From an uncultured Thermomicrobiaceae bacterium (GTDB lineage Bacteria; Chloroflexota; Chloroflexia; Thermomicrobiales; Thermomicrobiaceae): a stretch of 64,000 bases of DNA. The notes beneath the pieces were generated by a model that saw only the letters and a list, made by a program, of their open reading frames with translations, ran no database searches and had not been told where the DNA came from. Of the stretch, positions 8,875 through 17,751 are shown one piece after another (position 1 is the stretch's first letter; every line of letters starts with the position of its first letter). A program made the translations under genes and the position numbers. The stretch lies in assembly GCA_938082375.1 (NCBI GenBank), contig CALKCJ010000038.1:1-64000 (forward strand). Direction: 5' to 3'.

Positions 8875-10518
8875 TCAATTCGCCTCGTAGACCCAGGCAC
8901 CTCCAAGCATGGTACGGAGGACGCGCGTTTCCTTCAACGTCGCCTCGTCGACCGCTAACGGGTCGCGGTCGACCACGACGAGGTCAGCGAACTTGCCCGG
9001 TTCGATGGAGCCGCGGGTCGCCTCGTGCCCGAGCGCGACGGCGCCGCCGAGCGTGTAGCTGCGGAGCGCCGCCTCCGAGCTGATCCGTTCGCGCGGGTCG
9101 AGTTCGCGCCCCAGCACGGTTGTCCGGCTCACCGCTGCGGCCATGCCGACGAAGGGGTTGAAATCAGCGATCGGCGAGTCGGAGGTACCAGCGAGCGGGA
9201 CGCCAGCCGCCAGGTAGGTCGCCATCGGCATCGCCCGCGCCGCTCGCTCCAGCCCCAGGCTGGCGATGAAGCTATCGCCAAGATGGAGTAGGAAGGGAGT
9301 GCTGACCAGGGCTGGGATGCGGTGCGCGGCCATCAGCCGCACGGCCTGCTGGCTGGGGAAGTAGGCGTGGTGCACGCGGTGCCGCAAACGCGGGTTCGGC
9401 GCTGCTGACTGCGCGTCGATGTACGCCCTGACAGCCAGGTCCTGCGCCGCCGTCCCGCAGGTATGGGTGTCGATCGACCATCCGAGCTCATGCACCCAGC
9501 GCACCAGCGCCAGGTACTCCTCCGGATCGACGACCCACTGGCCGAAGTTCTCCGGCTCGCCGAGATACGGCTCGTCGAAGCGGGCCGTCCGGTCGCCGAC
9601 GCCGCCGTCGAGCAGGAACTTGACGCCTGCCAGCCGGAGCAGGTCGTCACCGAAGCCACCATAGACCGGCATCCCGGCGATCCAGCGCTTCAGCTCCGGC
9701 TCCCGCTCAGCCGGCGCGTAGCCCCAGCCGCCGAGCAAGAGGTCAGCGCGCACGGTCAGCAGGCCGTCGTCGTGGAGCCGCTGGTAGGCGCGGATCTCCC
9801 GCTCGGCCAGCCCCGGCTCGGCGACGCCGACTAGGCCGACAGCGTTGTAGGCCCGGCAGCCGTGCCGCAACGCCTCCGCGAGCTGGGCCTCGGACGGCTC
9901 TGGCATGGCGTCAAGCACCAGTCGCTTGGCTCGATCCCAGAACAACCCGGTCGGCTCGCCGGTCTCCGGGTCGCGCTCGAAGCCGCCAGCGTAGCGCGCG
10001 CCGGCCGGGGGATTGGGTGTCGCCCGGGTGATGCCGGCCGCGGCCAGGGCCGCGCTGTTGGCCACCAGTTTGTTCCAGACCCGGTGCACGACTACCGGGT
10101 GGTCGGGAGCGGTACGGTCGAGCTCCCAGCGCGTGGGGTGGCGCCGCTCGCGGAGCAAGGCCTCGTCCCAGCCTCGGCCGACGATCCACTGGCCAGGCGG
10201 TGTCTGCGCGGCCCGCTCCCGCACCCGGTCGAGGATCTCCTGGATCGACCGGCAGTCGTAGAGCTGGACTTCGCGCAGCACCAGGCTGGTGGAGAGCAGG
10301 TGGTTGTGCGCATCGATGAAGCCGGGGAGCACGACCGCGCCGGCCAGATCCTCGATCTGGATGCCAGCCTCGGCCCATGACCGCAGCTCGCTCGTGCGAC
10401 CAACCGCAGCGATACGGCCGTCGCGGATCGCCACGGCCTCGACGACCCGGGCGGCAGCATCGAGCGTGTAGACCCTGGCGTTCAGTAAGATCCGGTCGAA
10501 CCGTGATACCCACGTCAT
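8875..10518 (-). CDS. Amidohydrolase family 3 (YtcJ-like metal-dependent hydrolase)
   Basis: A 547-residue TIM-barrel amidohydrolase. The N-terminal beta-sandwich is followed by the metal motif 'LPGFIDAHNHL' (residues 64-74). Also visible are 'IVGRGWDEALLRE', 'GVKFLLDGGVGDRTARFDEPY', 'HTCGTAAQDLAVRAYIDA', 'HAYFPSQQAVRL' and 'GTSDSPIADFNPFVGMAAAV', all typical of the YtcJ/LAF3 group. The end 'ATRGSIEPGKFADLVVVDRD' is the usual C-terminal strand. Substrates in this group are mostly unassigned amides. A truncated N-terminal stub of a related gene lies at 46972-47211. Confidence 0.9.
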   Translation of the reverse strand: MTWVSRFDRILLNARVYTLDAAARVVEAVAIRDGRIAAVGRTSELRSWAEAGIQIEDLAGAVVLPGFIDAHNHLLSTSLVLREVQLYDCRSIQEILDRVRERAAQTPPGQWIVGRGWDEALLRERRHPTRWELDRTAPDHPVVVHRVWNKLVANSAALAAAGITRATPNPPAGARYAGGFERDPETGEPTGLFWDRAKRLVLDAMPEPSEAQLAEALRHGCRAYNAVGLVGVAEPGLAEREIRAYQRLHDDGLLTVRADLLLGGWGYAPAEREPELKRWIAGMPVYGGFGDDLLRLAGVKFLLDGGVGDRTARFDEPYLGEPENFGQWVVDPEEYLALVRWVHELGWSIDTHTCGTAAQDLAVRAYIDAQSAAPNPRLRHRVHHAYFPSQQAVRLMAAHRIPALVSTPFLLHLGDSFIASLGLERAARAMPMATYLAAGVPLAGTSDSPIADFNPFVGMAAAVSRTTVLGRELDPRERISSEAALRSYTLGGAVALGHEATRGSIEPGKFADLVVVDRDPLAVDEATLKETRVLRTMLGGAWVYEAN

Positions 10519-10555
10519 CGCACTGCTCCCTTACCGCGCGCCCCATGATACCGAT

Positions 10556-11257
10556 TCAGGGCGCGGGCGGTAAAGCTGGCGCGTCGCCCTGCTTGCCGTC
10601 GGCGGGACTGGCTTCACCCTCGACGAGCGGGACGAACCGCACCGCTCCCAGGTCAGTCTGCTGGAGCCGGCCACCGCGCCGCTCGAACAGGTAGAGCTGC
10701 TGGTGCTCGCTGTCGCCGATCGGGATGACGAGTCGCGCTCCATCCGCGGGGTCGAGCTGTTCCAGCAGGGCTGGCGGAATCCGGGTCGCGGCGGCGGTCA
10801 CGATGATGCGGTCGTACGGTGCCCCTGCCGGCCAGCCCTGCGACCCGTCGCCGACGTGCACCTCCACGTTGCGATAACCCAACTGCCCCAGCCGCTCGGC
10901 GGCGCTGTGGGCCAGGGTCGGGTCACGCTCGATGCTGGTCACCGAAGCTGCCAGCTCGGCCAGGATTGCCGCTTGGTAGCCGGAGCCGGTACCAATTTCG
11001 AGCACGCGCTCGTCTCCGTCGAGCTGGAGTGCCTGCGTCATCACCCCGACGATCAACGGCTGCGAGATCGTCTGCCCGGCCCCGATGGGGAGCGGCCGGT
11101 TCTCCCATGCCAGCTCACGCAGCTCCGGCGGGACGAACCGCTCCCGGGGTACCTTGGCGATCGCCAGGAGCACCCGCTGGTCGCGCACACCGTGCCGATG
11201 TAACTCGCGGAGCAACGCTTTGATGTGCCGGGTTCGAGGCGAGTCGCTGGCTGTCAT
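10556..11257 (-). CDS. pcm: Protein-L-isoaspartate O-methyltransferase
   Basis: A 233-residue repair enzyme that methylates isoaspartyl residues in damaged proteins using S-adenosylmethionine. Family motifs are present: 'VPRERFVPPELRELAWENRP', 'GAGQTISQPLIVGVMTQAL', the SAM site 'VLEIGTGSGYQAAILAELA', and 'YDRIIVTAAATRIPPALLEQ'. About 20 residues at the C-terminus are extra and low complexity. Such repair genes suit a thermophile. It lies 37 bases upstream of the amidohydrolase on the same strand. Confidence 0.95.
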   Translation of the reverse strand: MTASDSPRTRHIKALLRELHRHGVRDQRVLLAIAKVPRERFVPPELRELAWENRPLPIGAGQTISQPLIVGVMTQALQLDGDERVLEIGTGSGYQAAILAELAASVTSIERDPTLAHSAAERLGQLGYRNVEVHVGDGSQGWPAGAPYDRIIVTAAATRIPPALLEQLDPADGARLVIPIGDSEHQQLYLFERRGGRLQQTDLGAVRFVPLVEGEASPADGKQGDAPALPPAP

Positions 11258-11414
11258 CGAGGGATCCCTTCACAGTACTGCCCGTGCAGCGCTCGGCCGG
11301 GATAGTGCAAAAGCCAACGGACGCGAGGCCAACACGCGCGTCGAGGCCGGTCAGCCGCCTCCGCAGCATGCCAGTCGAGACGTGACCAGAATTGAGCGTA
11401 CTACGGCGAGGCGT

Positions 11415-11915
11415 TCAGCCCCAGCGGCCACGGCGGCGGGGATCGAGTGTGTCGCGCAGGCCGTCGCCCAGGAAGTTGAGCGCCATGACCACGCTGAAGA
11501 TCGCCAGCCCGGGGAAGGTGGCCATCCACCACTGGCTGAAGCGCCGCTGCCCTTCGCGAATCATCGCGCCTCATCGCGCCCCACTCGGGATTCGGTGGAA
11601 CGGCTCCGAGCCCGATGAACGACAGCCCCGCGGTCAGCACGATGGCGGCGCCCACGTCCAAGGTCGCTTTGAGCATGATCGGGGCCTGGGTGTTGGGCAG
11701 GATGTGCCGGAGCAGCAGCCTGGCGCGCCCGGCGCCTAGCGCTTCCGCGGCGGAAACGTACTTGTTCGCCTTCACCGCCAGCACCTGCGCGCATCAGCCG
11801 GGCATACTCCGGCCAGAGCACGACCACGATCGCGATCAGCGCGTTCTTCAGCCCCGGCCCCAGCGCCGCAGCGATCGCCATCGCCAAAACGATCGATGGG
11901 AACGCCTCAAGCTTG
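11415..11915 (-). pseudogene. Remnant of a DppC-type permease, N-terminus lost, frameshifted
   Basis: On the minus strand the piece begins with 'AFPSIVLAMAIAAALGPGL', which aligns with the middle of the intact DppC-type permease at 4396-5337 ('TFPFILLALAVIAVLGPSF'). The first 130 or so residues are missing and it is joined directly to a DppB remnant. A two-base loss near 11785 shifts the frame at 'RLMRA(Q)VLAVKANKYV'. A 10-base tandem duplication at 11561-11580 shifts it again, after 'EWGAM'. Corrected, the frame ends in '[19 protein letters not shown]' with a stop at 11415-11417. It cannot make a working permease. Confidence 0.85.
11561..11580. repeat. 10-bp tandem duplication inside the permease remnant
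   Basis: TCATCGCGCC occurs twice in direct succession. Removing one copy restores the reading frame of the permease remnant, so the duplication is probably an inactivating mutation. Confidence 0.85.
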
Positions 11916-12636
11916 GTGGCAGCATCTACCGCGTAGCGGCCGAGGCCGGGCCAGGAGAAGATCGCCTCGGTCAGCACGGCACCGGCCAGCAAGCTTCCGA
12001 AGGTGAGCCCGACGACGGTGACAGTGGGGATCAGCGTGTTGCAGAGCGCGTGGCCGACGACGACCCGCTGCTCGGCGAGCCCCTTGGCCCGAGCCGGGCG
12101 GATGTAGTCGAGACTCAAGACCTCGAGCAGCGAGGAACGCGTTATCCGGGCGATGATGCCCATGGCATAGCTGCCAAGCACTATGCCAGGCAAGACCAGA
12201 TGGTAGAGGGTGTTGAAGAAGACGTCAGTCTGGCGGGCTAGAGGCTGTCGATAGTAGTGTAGAAGCCGGTCCGCGTCGGCGGGGCGAGGGGCCGGGTGTC
12301 GATGCGCCCCGGCCCGGGCAGGAGGCCGAGCTTGGCGTAGAACACCTGCAGCGCCAGCAGCCCGAGCCAGAAGACCGGGAGCGAGACGCCGACCAAGGCG
12401 ATCAGCCGCGCGAGGTGATCCGCCAGCCGGTTGCTCCAGACCGCCGAGACCACGCCCAAAGCAATCCCGACCGTCACCGCGTAGAGCATCGCGGCGGTCA
12501 CGAGCTCGATGGTAGTCGGGAAGAAGAGCCGGAGAGCGGTCCCGACCGGCCGGCGCGTGGCGTACGACCCACCGAGATCGCCGCGGGAGAGGTTGCGCAG
12601 GTAGATCAGGTCGTGACGTCCTCGCTGATCTCCCAC
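11905..12636 (-). pseudogene. Remnant of a DppB-type permease, both ends lost, frameshifted
   Basis: The readable part starts at 'DLIYLRNLSRGDLGGSYATR', which corresponds to about residue 75 of a DppB protein, and continues to 'TGFYTTIDSL' near 12240. There a one-base loss creates a TAG stop. In the next frame the protein continues with 'LARQTDVFFNTLYHLVLPG', the EAA loop 'DYIRPARAKGLAEQRVV' and 'EAIFSWPGLGRYAVDAATKL'. It then runs into the DppC remnant with no gap. The left end is fused to a substrate-binding protein fragment near 12612. The gene is dead. Confidence 0.85.
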
Positions 12637-12977
12637 TCGCGCGCGAGGTGGGGGACAATCGCCTTGATGTCCGGGGGCTGCATAGTGACCGGCCGCTCGT
12701 AACAGGCGCCGACGACGATCGGCGAGGTCAGCTCGTACTGTCGAGACACGTCGAGCGTGATGGTATCGGTCAGCCGGGCGATGACGAACGTGCTGCGGGC
12801 GGCTGGCGCTGCCGGGGTCGCCTGGCTGGCCGGTGCGGCGGTGAGCGTCGGCTGCTCGCCAGCCGGTGGGGTGGTGGGAGTTACCGCGGCATCGCCGCGA
12901 CAGCCGGCCAGCAGGCTGCTGGTGGCCAGCCGTCCGCCGCCCAGCACGCTCAACCAGAGCAAACGACGACGGCCCAT
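12610..12977 (-). pseudogene. Remnant of a peptide-binding lipoprotein gene (first 120 codons)
   Basis: The first 120 codons of a family 5 substrate-binding protein survive. They comprise 'MGRRRLLWLSVLGGG', a lipobox 'LLAGC', a Pro/Thr/Ala-rich linker, then 'ARLTDTITLDVSRQYELTSP' and 'IVPHLAREWEISED'. At about 12612 the frame enters a permease sequence, so roughly 400 codons are gone. Together with the two permease remnants this shows a deleted and decayed dipeptide transporter operon. A short lipopeptide could still be made, but function is unlikely. Confidence 0.8.
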
Positions 12978-13197
12978 CCTGGAGCCCAGTGCGTCGCGAC
13001 GGAACTAGATACGAGCGAGTGCGTGGACAGGACTTCTACACCCTCCTCGCGTGGGATCGGTCGCCAGGGGGAGAGCAACATCTTCTACAGGAGATATACC
13101 ATGCCCCGGCCTCGATCTCGATCCTGGCAGGGCTGTTCCCTGCCGCTTGTCTCCGCGTGCCGCGTCGGCTCCGCTGGTGTTAGGGCAACGATTCGCG

Positions 13198-13227
13198 TTG
13201 ACCTCGCTCGAGCGCAGCCGGTATCCT
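13198..13227 (+). promoter_or_regulatory. Promoter upstream of rny
   Basis: TTGACC (13198-13203) and TATCCT (13222-13227) are 18 bases apart, about 105 bases before the rny start. The remainder of the gap 12978-13197 shows no convincing gene; a good ribosome site (AGGAGATATACC) before an ATG at 13102 leads only into an arginine/serine-rich frame. Confidence 0.5.
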
Positions 13228-13332
13228 TAGAGGGGCTACGGCTCCTTCCGATCACCAAGGGGCCGCCACAGTCCAGGCGGTGGCGGCTCATCTGGACCTT
13301 ACCAACCGACGTGTCCGAGGAGTGACAAGGCT

Positions 13333-14865
13333 ATGGAAACCCTCGTTCTTCTCGCCTTGACCGCGGTCGTCGCCGCGGTCGGGGCAGGTGTGGCTACCTA
13401 TGTCTATTTGCAACGCGCGGCTCGGTCACGGCTGCGCGCGACTGCCGACGAAGTGAGGCGCCTCATCGAGGACGCCGAGGCGCGCCAGCGAGAGATCCTG
13501 CTTGAGGCGAAGGACGCAGCGATCAAGCTCCGTGACGAGCTCGAGCAGGAATACCAGCAACGCCGCCGTGAAGTCGAGCGGATCGAACGCCGCCTGCAGA
13601 ACAAAGAGGAGCAGCTCGACCGGCGGATCGAGGCGCTCGAGCGGCGCGAGCGCAAGATCCAGGCGCGCGAAAAGGAGATCGAAGATCAGATCGAGCAGCT
13701 CAACAAGCTGCTCGAAGAGCGTCAGCTCGAGCTCCAGCGTGTCGCCGCGCTCTCGATGGAAGAAGCGCGCAACCTCGTGATCCAACAGGCCACTGAGGAA
13801 GCGCGCGAGGCGATCAACCGCCAGGTGCGCGAGATCGAACTGCAGGCCCGCGAAGAGGCCCGCCAGCGCGCGCAGATGATCCTGGCGACGACGATCCAGC
13901 GTATCGCTTCTGAGTATGTTGCCGAGAACACGGTCTCGGTCGTCCCGCTGCCGAGCGACGACATGAAGGGGCGGATCATTGGTCGAGAGGGCCGGAATAT
14001 TCGTGCCCTGGAGCAGGCGACCGGGGTCGACCTCATTGTCGACGATACACCGGAAGCGGTCACCGTCTCCTCGTTTGATCCGGTACGCCGGGAGATCGCC
14101 CGCCGAGCCCTGCTCCGACTGATCCAGGACGGACGCATCCATCCGGCCCGGATCGAGGAGGTCGTGGAGAAGACGCGCCAGGAAGTCGAGCAGATCATCA
14201 TCGAAGAAGGGGAGCGTGCGGCACTGGAAGCGAACGTCCAGGGGCTACACCCCGACCTGATCAAGCTGCTGGGGCGTCTGCGCTTCCGCACCAGTTACGG
14301 GCAAAACGTCCTCCAACACTCGATCGAAGTCTCCTTGATCGCTGGGGCGCTGGCCGCTGAGCTCGGTGCCGATGTCAACGTGGCAAAGACGGCGGGTCTG
14401 CTGCACGACATCGGCAAGGCGGTCGATCACGAGGTCGAGGGCCCACATGCCCTCATCGGTGCTGACATCGCTCGTCGGCTTGGGCGCTCGGCCAAAATCG
14501 TACACGCCATCGCCGCCCACCACGGCGAGGAGGAACCCCGAACTGTCGAGGCGTTCATCGTGGCGGCAGCCGATGCGATCAGTGGCGCCCGGCCTGGAGC
14601 GCGCCGCGAGATGCTGGAGGCATACGTTAAGCGCCTCGAAGCGCTGGAAGGCGTCGCCACCTCGTTCAAGGGAGTGCAAAAGGCGTACGCCATCCAGGCC
14701 GGCCGCGAGGTGCGCATCCTGGTCAAGCCTGAGGCGATCGACGATCTGGGCGCCATCCGGCTGGCGCGCGATGTGGTCAAGAAGATTCAGGAGAGTCTCG
14801 ACTATCCTGGTCAGATCAAGGTCACAGTTATCCGAGAGACGCGAGCCGTCGAGTACGCGCGCTGA
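13333..14865 (+). CDS. rny: Ribonuclease Y
   Basis: A 510-residue membrane-anchored endoribonuclease that starts mRNA decay. In order: one N-terminal membrane helix (residues 4-27), a long charged coiled coil (about 30-200, full of '[12 protein letters not shown]'-type heptads), a KH RNA-binding domain with '[20 protein letters not shown]', and an HD domain with the metal-binding pair in '[12 protein letters not shown]' (His358, Asp359). The length is standard. A rho-independent terminator follows. In Bacillus, rny is also close to spoVS, as here. Confidence 0.97.
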   Translation: METLVLLALTAVVAAVGAGVATYVYLQRAARSRLRATADEVRRLIEDAEARQREILLEAKDAAIKLRDELEQEYQQRRREVERIERRLQNKEEQLDRRIEALERRERKIQAREKEIEDQIEQLNKLLEERQLELQRVAALSMEEARNLVIQQATEEAREAINRQVREIELQAREEARQRAQMILATTIQRIASEYVAENTVSVVPLPSDDMKGRIIGREGRNIRALEQATGVDLIVDDTPEAVTVSSFDPVRREIARRALLRLIQDGRIHPARIEEVVEKTRQEVEQIIIEEGERAALEANVQGLHPDLIKLLGRLRFRTSYGQNVLQHSIEVSLIAGALAAELGADVNVAKTAGLLHDIGKAVDHEVEGPHALIGADIARRLGRSAKIVHAIAAHHGEEEPRTVEAFIVAAADAISGARPGARREMLEAYVKRLEALEGVATSFKGVQKAYAIQAGREVRILVKPEAIDDLGAIRLARDVVKKIQESLDYPGQIKVTVIRETRAVEYAR

Positions 14866-14880
14866 GTACGAGACCGCTGC

Positions 14881-14915
14881 GAGGGGCCGGGCAGATGCCC
14901 GGCCCCTCGTTCGTC
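14881..14915 (+). terminator. Rho-independent terminator after rny
   Basis: A perfect 12-bp stem, GAGGGGCCGGGC / GCCCGGCCCCTC, with a four-base loop is followed by GTTCGTCT. Confidence 0.75.
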
Positions 14916-15030
14916 TGGCACAGGACGTGCGCACTCATGGTCAGTCTCGAGAGCACGCCGCGCCGAGCGGTTTTCCTTTCCGCCTGTTGACGCGCTTGTA
15001 CGTTCTGTGGTACCAGTTCACGCCAGGCGG

Positions 15031-15055
15031 CGCCAGGCACGAGCCGTGCCTGGCG
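15031..15055. other. Perfect 10-bp hairpin in the spoVS leader region
   Basis: CGCCAGGCAC-gagcc-GTGCCTGGCG forms a perfect stem with no T-run after it, about 170 bases before the spoVS start. The rest of the gap 14916-15223 has a TTGACG at 14987 without a good -10 partner; otherwise I see nothing in it. Confidence 0.45.
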
Positions 15056-15223
15056 ATCCCGTGAGCGGCCTCCAGGTTGCGGAGATACGAGCGCCGCCGT
15101 AGGCAGGGTCGATCGTACTGGAGAGGAGTTGGCCTCGGAAGACTGACAGAGTCGCACTGCTCGCGCCGAGCGACAGGCTTGTGCGTTTTGCGTGGCAGTA
15201 TCGATCGTACGTGGAGGGGTAGG

Positions 15224-15619
15224 ATGGATCGCTTCTTCAGCAAGCTCGACCTGCGGGACATCAAGATCGATCCGGAGGCAAGCTTCCCGCCGGACGAGGA
15301 CAACTATGCCCCGACGACTCAAGCGCCAGCTCAAGGACGCCAAACACCCCCTCGCCGCAGCGAAGTGCTAAAGGTCTCCGCTCGCTCACGCCCGAGCGCC
15401 GTCGCTGGCGCCATCGCTGGCGTGGTTCGCGAGTGCGGCCGCGCTGAGGTTCAGGCCATTGGCGCTGGCGCTGCGAACCAAGCAGTCAAGGCGGTCGCCA
15501 TCGCACGTGACTACCTGGCCGAGACCGGGATCGACGCGGTCTGCCTGCCCTCCTTCATCAACGTCACCATCGGTGATGAGGATCGTACGGCGCTGCGGCT
15601 GATCGTCGAGCCGCGCTAA
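15224..15619 (+). CDS. SpoVS-related protein with N-terminal extension
   Basis: A 131-residue protein. The last 86 residues are a full SpoVS domain: 'EVLKVSARSRPSAVAGAIAG', 'VQAIGAGAANQAVKAVAIAR' and the end 'RTALRLIVEPR'. SpoVS is an Alba-like small nucleic-acid-binding-fold protein needed at stage V of sporulation in Bacillus, but it also occurs in many non-spore-formers. The first 45 residues ('MDRFFSKLDLRDIKIDPEAS' and a Pro/Gln-rich linker) are not part of the usual 86-residue protein. The start ATG is supported by GGAGGGG nine bases upstream. A strong terminator follows. Its position next to rny matches the Bacillus gene neighbourhood. Confidence 0.9.
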   Translation: MDRFFSKLDLRDIKIDPEASFPPDEDNYAPTTQAPAQGRQTPPRRSEVLKVSARSRPSAVAGAIAGVVRECGRAEVQAIGAGAANQAVKAVAIARDYLAETGIDAVCLPSFINVTIGDEDRTALRLIVEPR

Positions 15620-15629
15620 GCCTATCTGC

Positions 15630-15668
15630 AGCCGGTACCCCGCCTGCTCGGGGTACCGGCTCATTCTT
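15630..15668 (+). terminator. Rho-independent terminator after spoVS
   Basis: AGCCGGTACCCCG and CGGGGTACCGGCT pair perfectly around a six-base loop and are followed by CATTCTTTCTT. Confidence 0.85.
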
Positions 15669-15682
15669 TCTTACCGCTCGAG

Positions 15683-16537
15683 ATGCGCGCGGCCAGCGGT
15701 CGACGCCAGAGCGTCGATTTGCACACCCACACAACAGCGTCGGATGGCCAGTTACGCCCCGCTGAGCTGGTGGCCCTGGCTGCACAGCGGGGCGTCGCTG
15801 TACTGGGGGTGACCGACCACGACACCACTGCCGGGCTCGAGGAGGCAATCAATGCCGGCCAGCGGATGGCCGTCGAGATCGTCCCCGGGATCGAGCTGAG
15901 CACGGCGGTGGACGCGGGCGAAGTCCATATCCTTGGGTACTTCATCGACTACCACTCCCAGCCCCTCCAGGAAGCCCTGCTCGCTTTTCAGGCTCGCCGG
16001 CTCGACCGAGCGCGGGCCATGGTCTCGCGGTTACGCGCGCTCGGCATCGGGATCACGTTCGACGACGTGCTGGGACTGGCCGGCGAGGGAACTATCAGCC
16101 GGGCTCACCTTGCTCGATTGCTCACTGCGCGCGGCTATACCTCCTCGGTCGACGAGGCCTTCGCCCGCTACCTCGCTCGCGGCAAGCCAGCGTATATTGC
16201 CTACGACCGACCGACACCGGTCGAAGCCGTCCAGGTGGTCAGGGGTGCTGGGGGAGCGGCGGTACTGGCTCATCCCTACTCAGTGAGCGGCCTGGAGAGC
16301 CTGCTCCCCCACCTCATCGCGGCCGGGCTCGTCGGGATCGAAGTCTGGTACGCAGAGTACACCGTAGAGCAGCGGCAGGCGCTGGCCGAGCTGGCCGACG
16401 CGCACCGGCTGATCCCCACCGGCGGGAGCGACTATCACGGGGAGGGGTTCCGCGAGGGGCGCGAGCTGGGAAGCGTCGACGTGCCGATGGAGACCGTGGC
16501 GCGGCTCCGCCGTGCCGCAGGCTGGGCCGGTCGTTGA
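15683..16537 (+). CDS. PHP-domain phosphoesterase (YciV / RNase AM-like)
   Basis: A 284-residue metal-dependent phosphoesterase. The four PHP motifs are clear: 'DLHTHTTASDG' (residues 12-22), 'VTDHDTTAGLEEA', 'IELSTAVDAGEVHILGYFID', and the late 'PTGGSDYHGEGFREG'. Related enzymes hydrolyse 3',5'-nucleoside bisphosphates or trim RNA 5' ends. The ATG at 15683 is only 15 bases after the terminator tail and has a poor ribosome site. A single-residue change of role cannot be judged. It may be expressed by read-through or from a weak local promoter. Confidence 0.85.
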   Translation: MRAASGRRQSVDLHTHTTASDGQLRPAELVALAAQRGVAVLGVTDHDTTAGLEEAINAGQRMAVEIVPGIELSTAVDAGEVHILGYFIDYHSQPLQEALLAFQARRLDRARAMVSRLRALGIGITFDDVLGLAGEGTISRAHLARLLTARGYTSSVDEAFARYLARGKPAYIAYDRPTPVEAVQVVRGAGGAAVLAHPYSVSGLESLLPHLIAAGLVGIEVWYAEYTVEQRQALAELADAHRLIPTGGSDYHGEGFREGRELGSVDVPMETVARLRRAAGWAGR

Positions 16538-16605
16538 ACAGCGTCCCTCGGCCGTGCTACACTGCGCGATGCCGTCACGCGCCGTACTGCCTGAAGAGGT
16601 TTCCA

Positions 16606-17751
16606 GTGACGCGCTCACGCGAGATCCCGGCCGAACGGCACGCGATCGATCGACGAGACAAGCACCAACAGCGGGCTCCGGCACTCGACCGCCGGGCACG
16701 GGCGGAGCGGGCGAACTCACCCGGCGGTCGCCTGCTGCGCTACGGCGGACTGCTGCTCGGCGTGCTGCTCGGCTGGCAGATCGGCCTCTACTTCGCGACC
16801 ACGAGCCAAGCGGGCCAGGTCTATCCGGTCTTCGTCGCGGCTTTGATGGGTGCGCTCGGTTTCCTCGTCACCCCCTATGCCGTCTTCGGGCTCATCGACA
16901 CGCTGCACGTCCAGATCCGCCGGCTCACCCTGGAAGACCTAGCAGCACTGACGCTCGGCCTGCTCATCGGCGGCCTTCTCTCCGCGCTGCTCGCCTGGCC
17001 GCTCTCCTTCCTACCGTGGCCGGCCGGGCAGATCATCCCCGCGGTGACGGCGTTACTCCTGACAATGGGCTCCGCGATCGCAATGCTGGCCAAGCGAGAC
17101 GAACTCTTCGCTGCGCTGCGGCGCGGGCAGAGCACCGCAGCCACCACACCGACGGTACTAGATACCAGCGCAATCATCGATGGCCGCGTCCGGGAGATTA
17201 CCCGCTCAGGCTTTCTCGAGGGCCAGCTCGTTGTGCCGCAGCCGGTGCTGCATGAGCTCCAGCATCTCGCTGAGGCGTCCGACCCGGTCAAGCAAGCGCG
17301 CGGCCGCCGCGGGCTCGAGCTCCTGCGCCAGCTTCGCCAGGATCCTCGCATCGATCTGGTCGTCAGCGACGTCGACTCGCCGGGGACGGACGACGTGGAT
17401 CAAAAGCTGCTGCGGATCGCTCAGGAACTGGGTGCCCGGCTGTTCACCTGCGACCAGAACCTGGCGCAAATCGCGGCGCTCTCCGGCATCACCGTCCTAA
17501 ACCCGAACACGTTGGAGCGCGCGCTGCGCCCTCCGGTGCATCCTGGTGACGTGTTCCAAATCAAGGTCGTCGGCGAGGGGCGTGAGCCGGGTCAGGGTGT
17601 CGGTTACCTGGAAGACGGCACGATGGTCGTCATCGAGGCCGGCCAGCCCTACCTCGGACAGGAGATCAACGTCACGGTCACGCGAACTCTGCAGACCGGT
17701 GCCGGGCGGATGGTCTTCGCGCAGGCTAGGCGATCGGGACAAGCGGCATGA
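16606..17751 (+). CDS. PIN/TRAM domain membrane protein (YacL-like)
   Basis: A 381-residue protein of the YacL family: four N-terminal membrane helices (roughly residues 40-165), a PIN nuclease domain beginning 'VLDTSAIIDGRVREI' with the acidic residues 'DQKLLRIAQ' and 'LFTCDQNLAQIA', and a C-terminal TRAM RNA-binding domain ('VGYLEDGTMVVIEAGQPYLG'). I took GTG 16606 as the start because AAGAGG lies nine bases upstream; a TTG at 16534 is also open. The end overlaps ispD by four bases. The same PIN/TRAM-ispD-ispF order occurs in many Gram-positive genomes. Confidence 0.9.
   Translation: MTRSREIPAERHAIDRRDKHQQRAPALDRRARAERANSPGGRLLRYGGLLLGVLLGWQIGLYFATTSQAGQVYPVFVAALMGALGFLVTPYAVFGLIDTLHVQIRRLTLEDLAALTLGLLIGGLLSALLAWPLSFLPWPAGQIIPAVTALLLTMGSAIAMLAKRDELFAALRRGQSTAATTPTVLDTSAIIDGRVREITRSGFLEGQLVVPQPVLHELQHLAEASDPVKQARGRRGLELLRQLRQDPRIDLVVSDVDSPGTDDVDQKLLRIAQELGARLFTCDQNLAQIAALSGITVLNPNTLERALRPPVHPGDVFQIKVVGEGREPGQGVGYLEDGTMVVIEAGQPYLGQEINVTVTRTLQTGAGRMVFAQARRSGQAA

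Noticed and set aside
13085..13325. Good ribosome site and ATG at 13102 leading into a 75-codon frame
   Set aside because: The product is Arg/Ser-rich without a recognisable fold, and the frame runs over the rny promoter and up to its start. Probably chance.
15630..15668. GGTACCCC..GGGGTACC resembles the half-sites of the sulfur regulon operator
   Set aside because: The spacing is about twice as long, the arms pair perfectly over 13 bases and a T-rich tail follows. It is the spoVS terminator.
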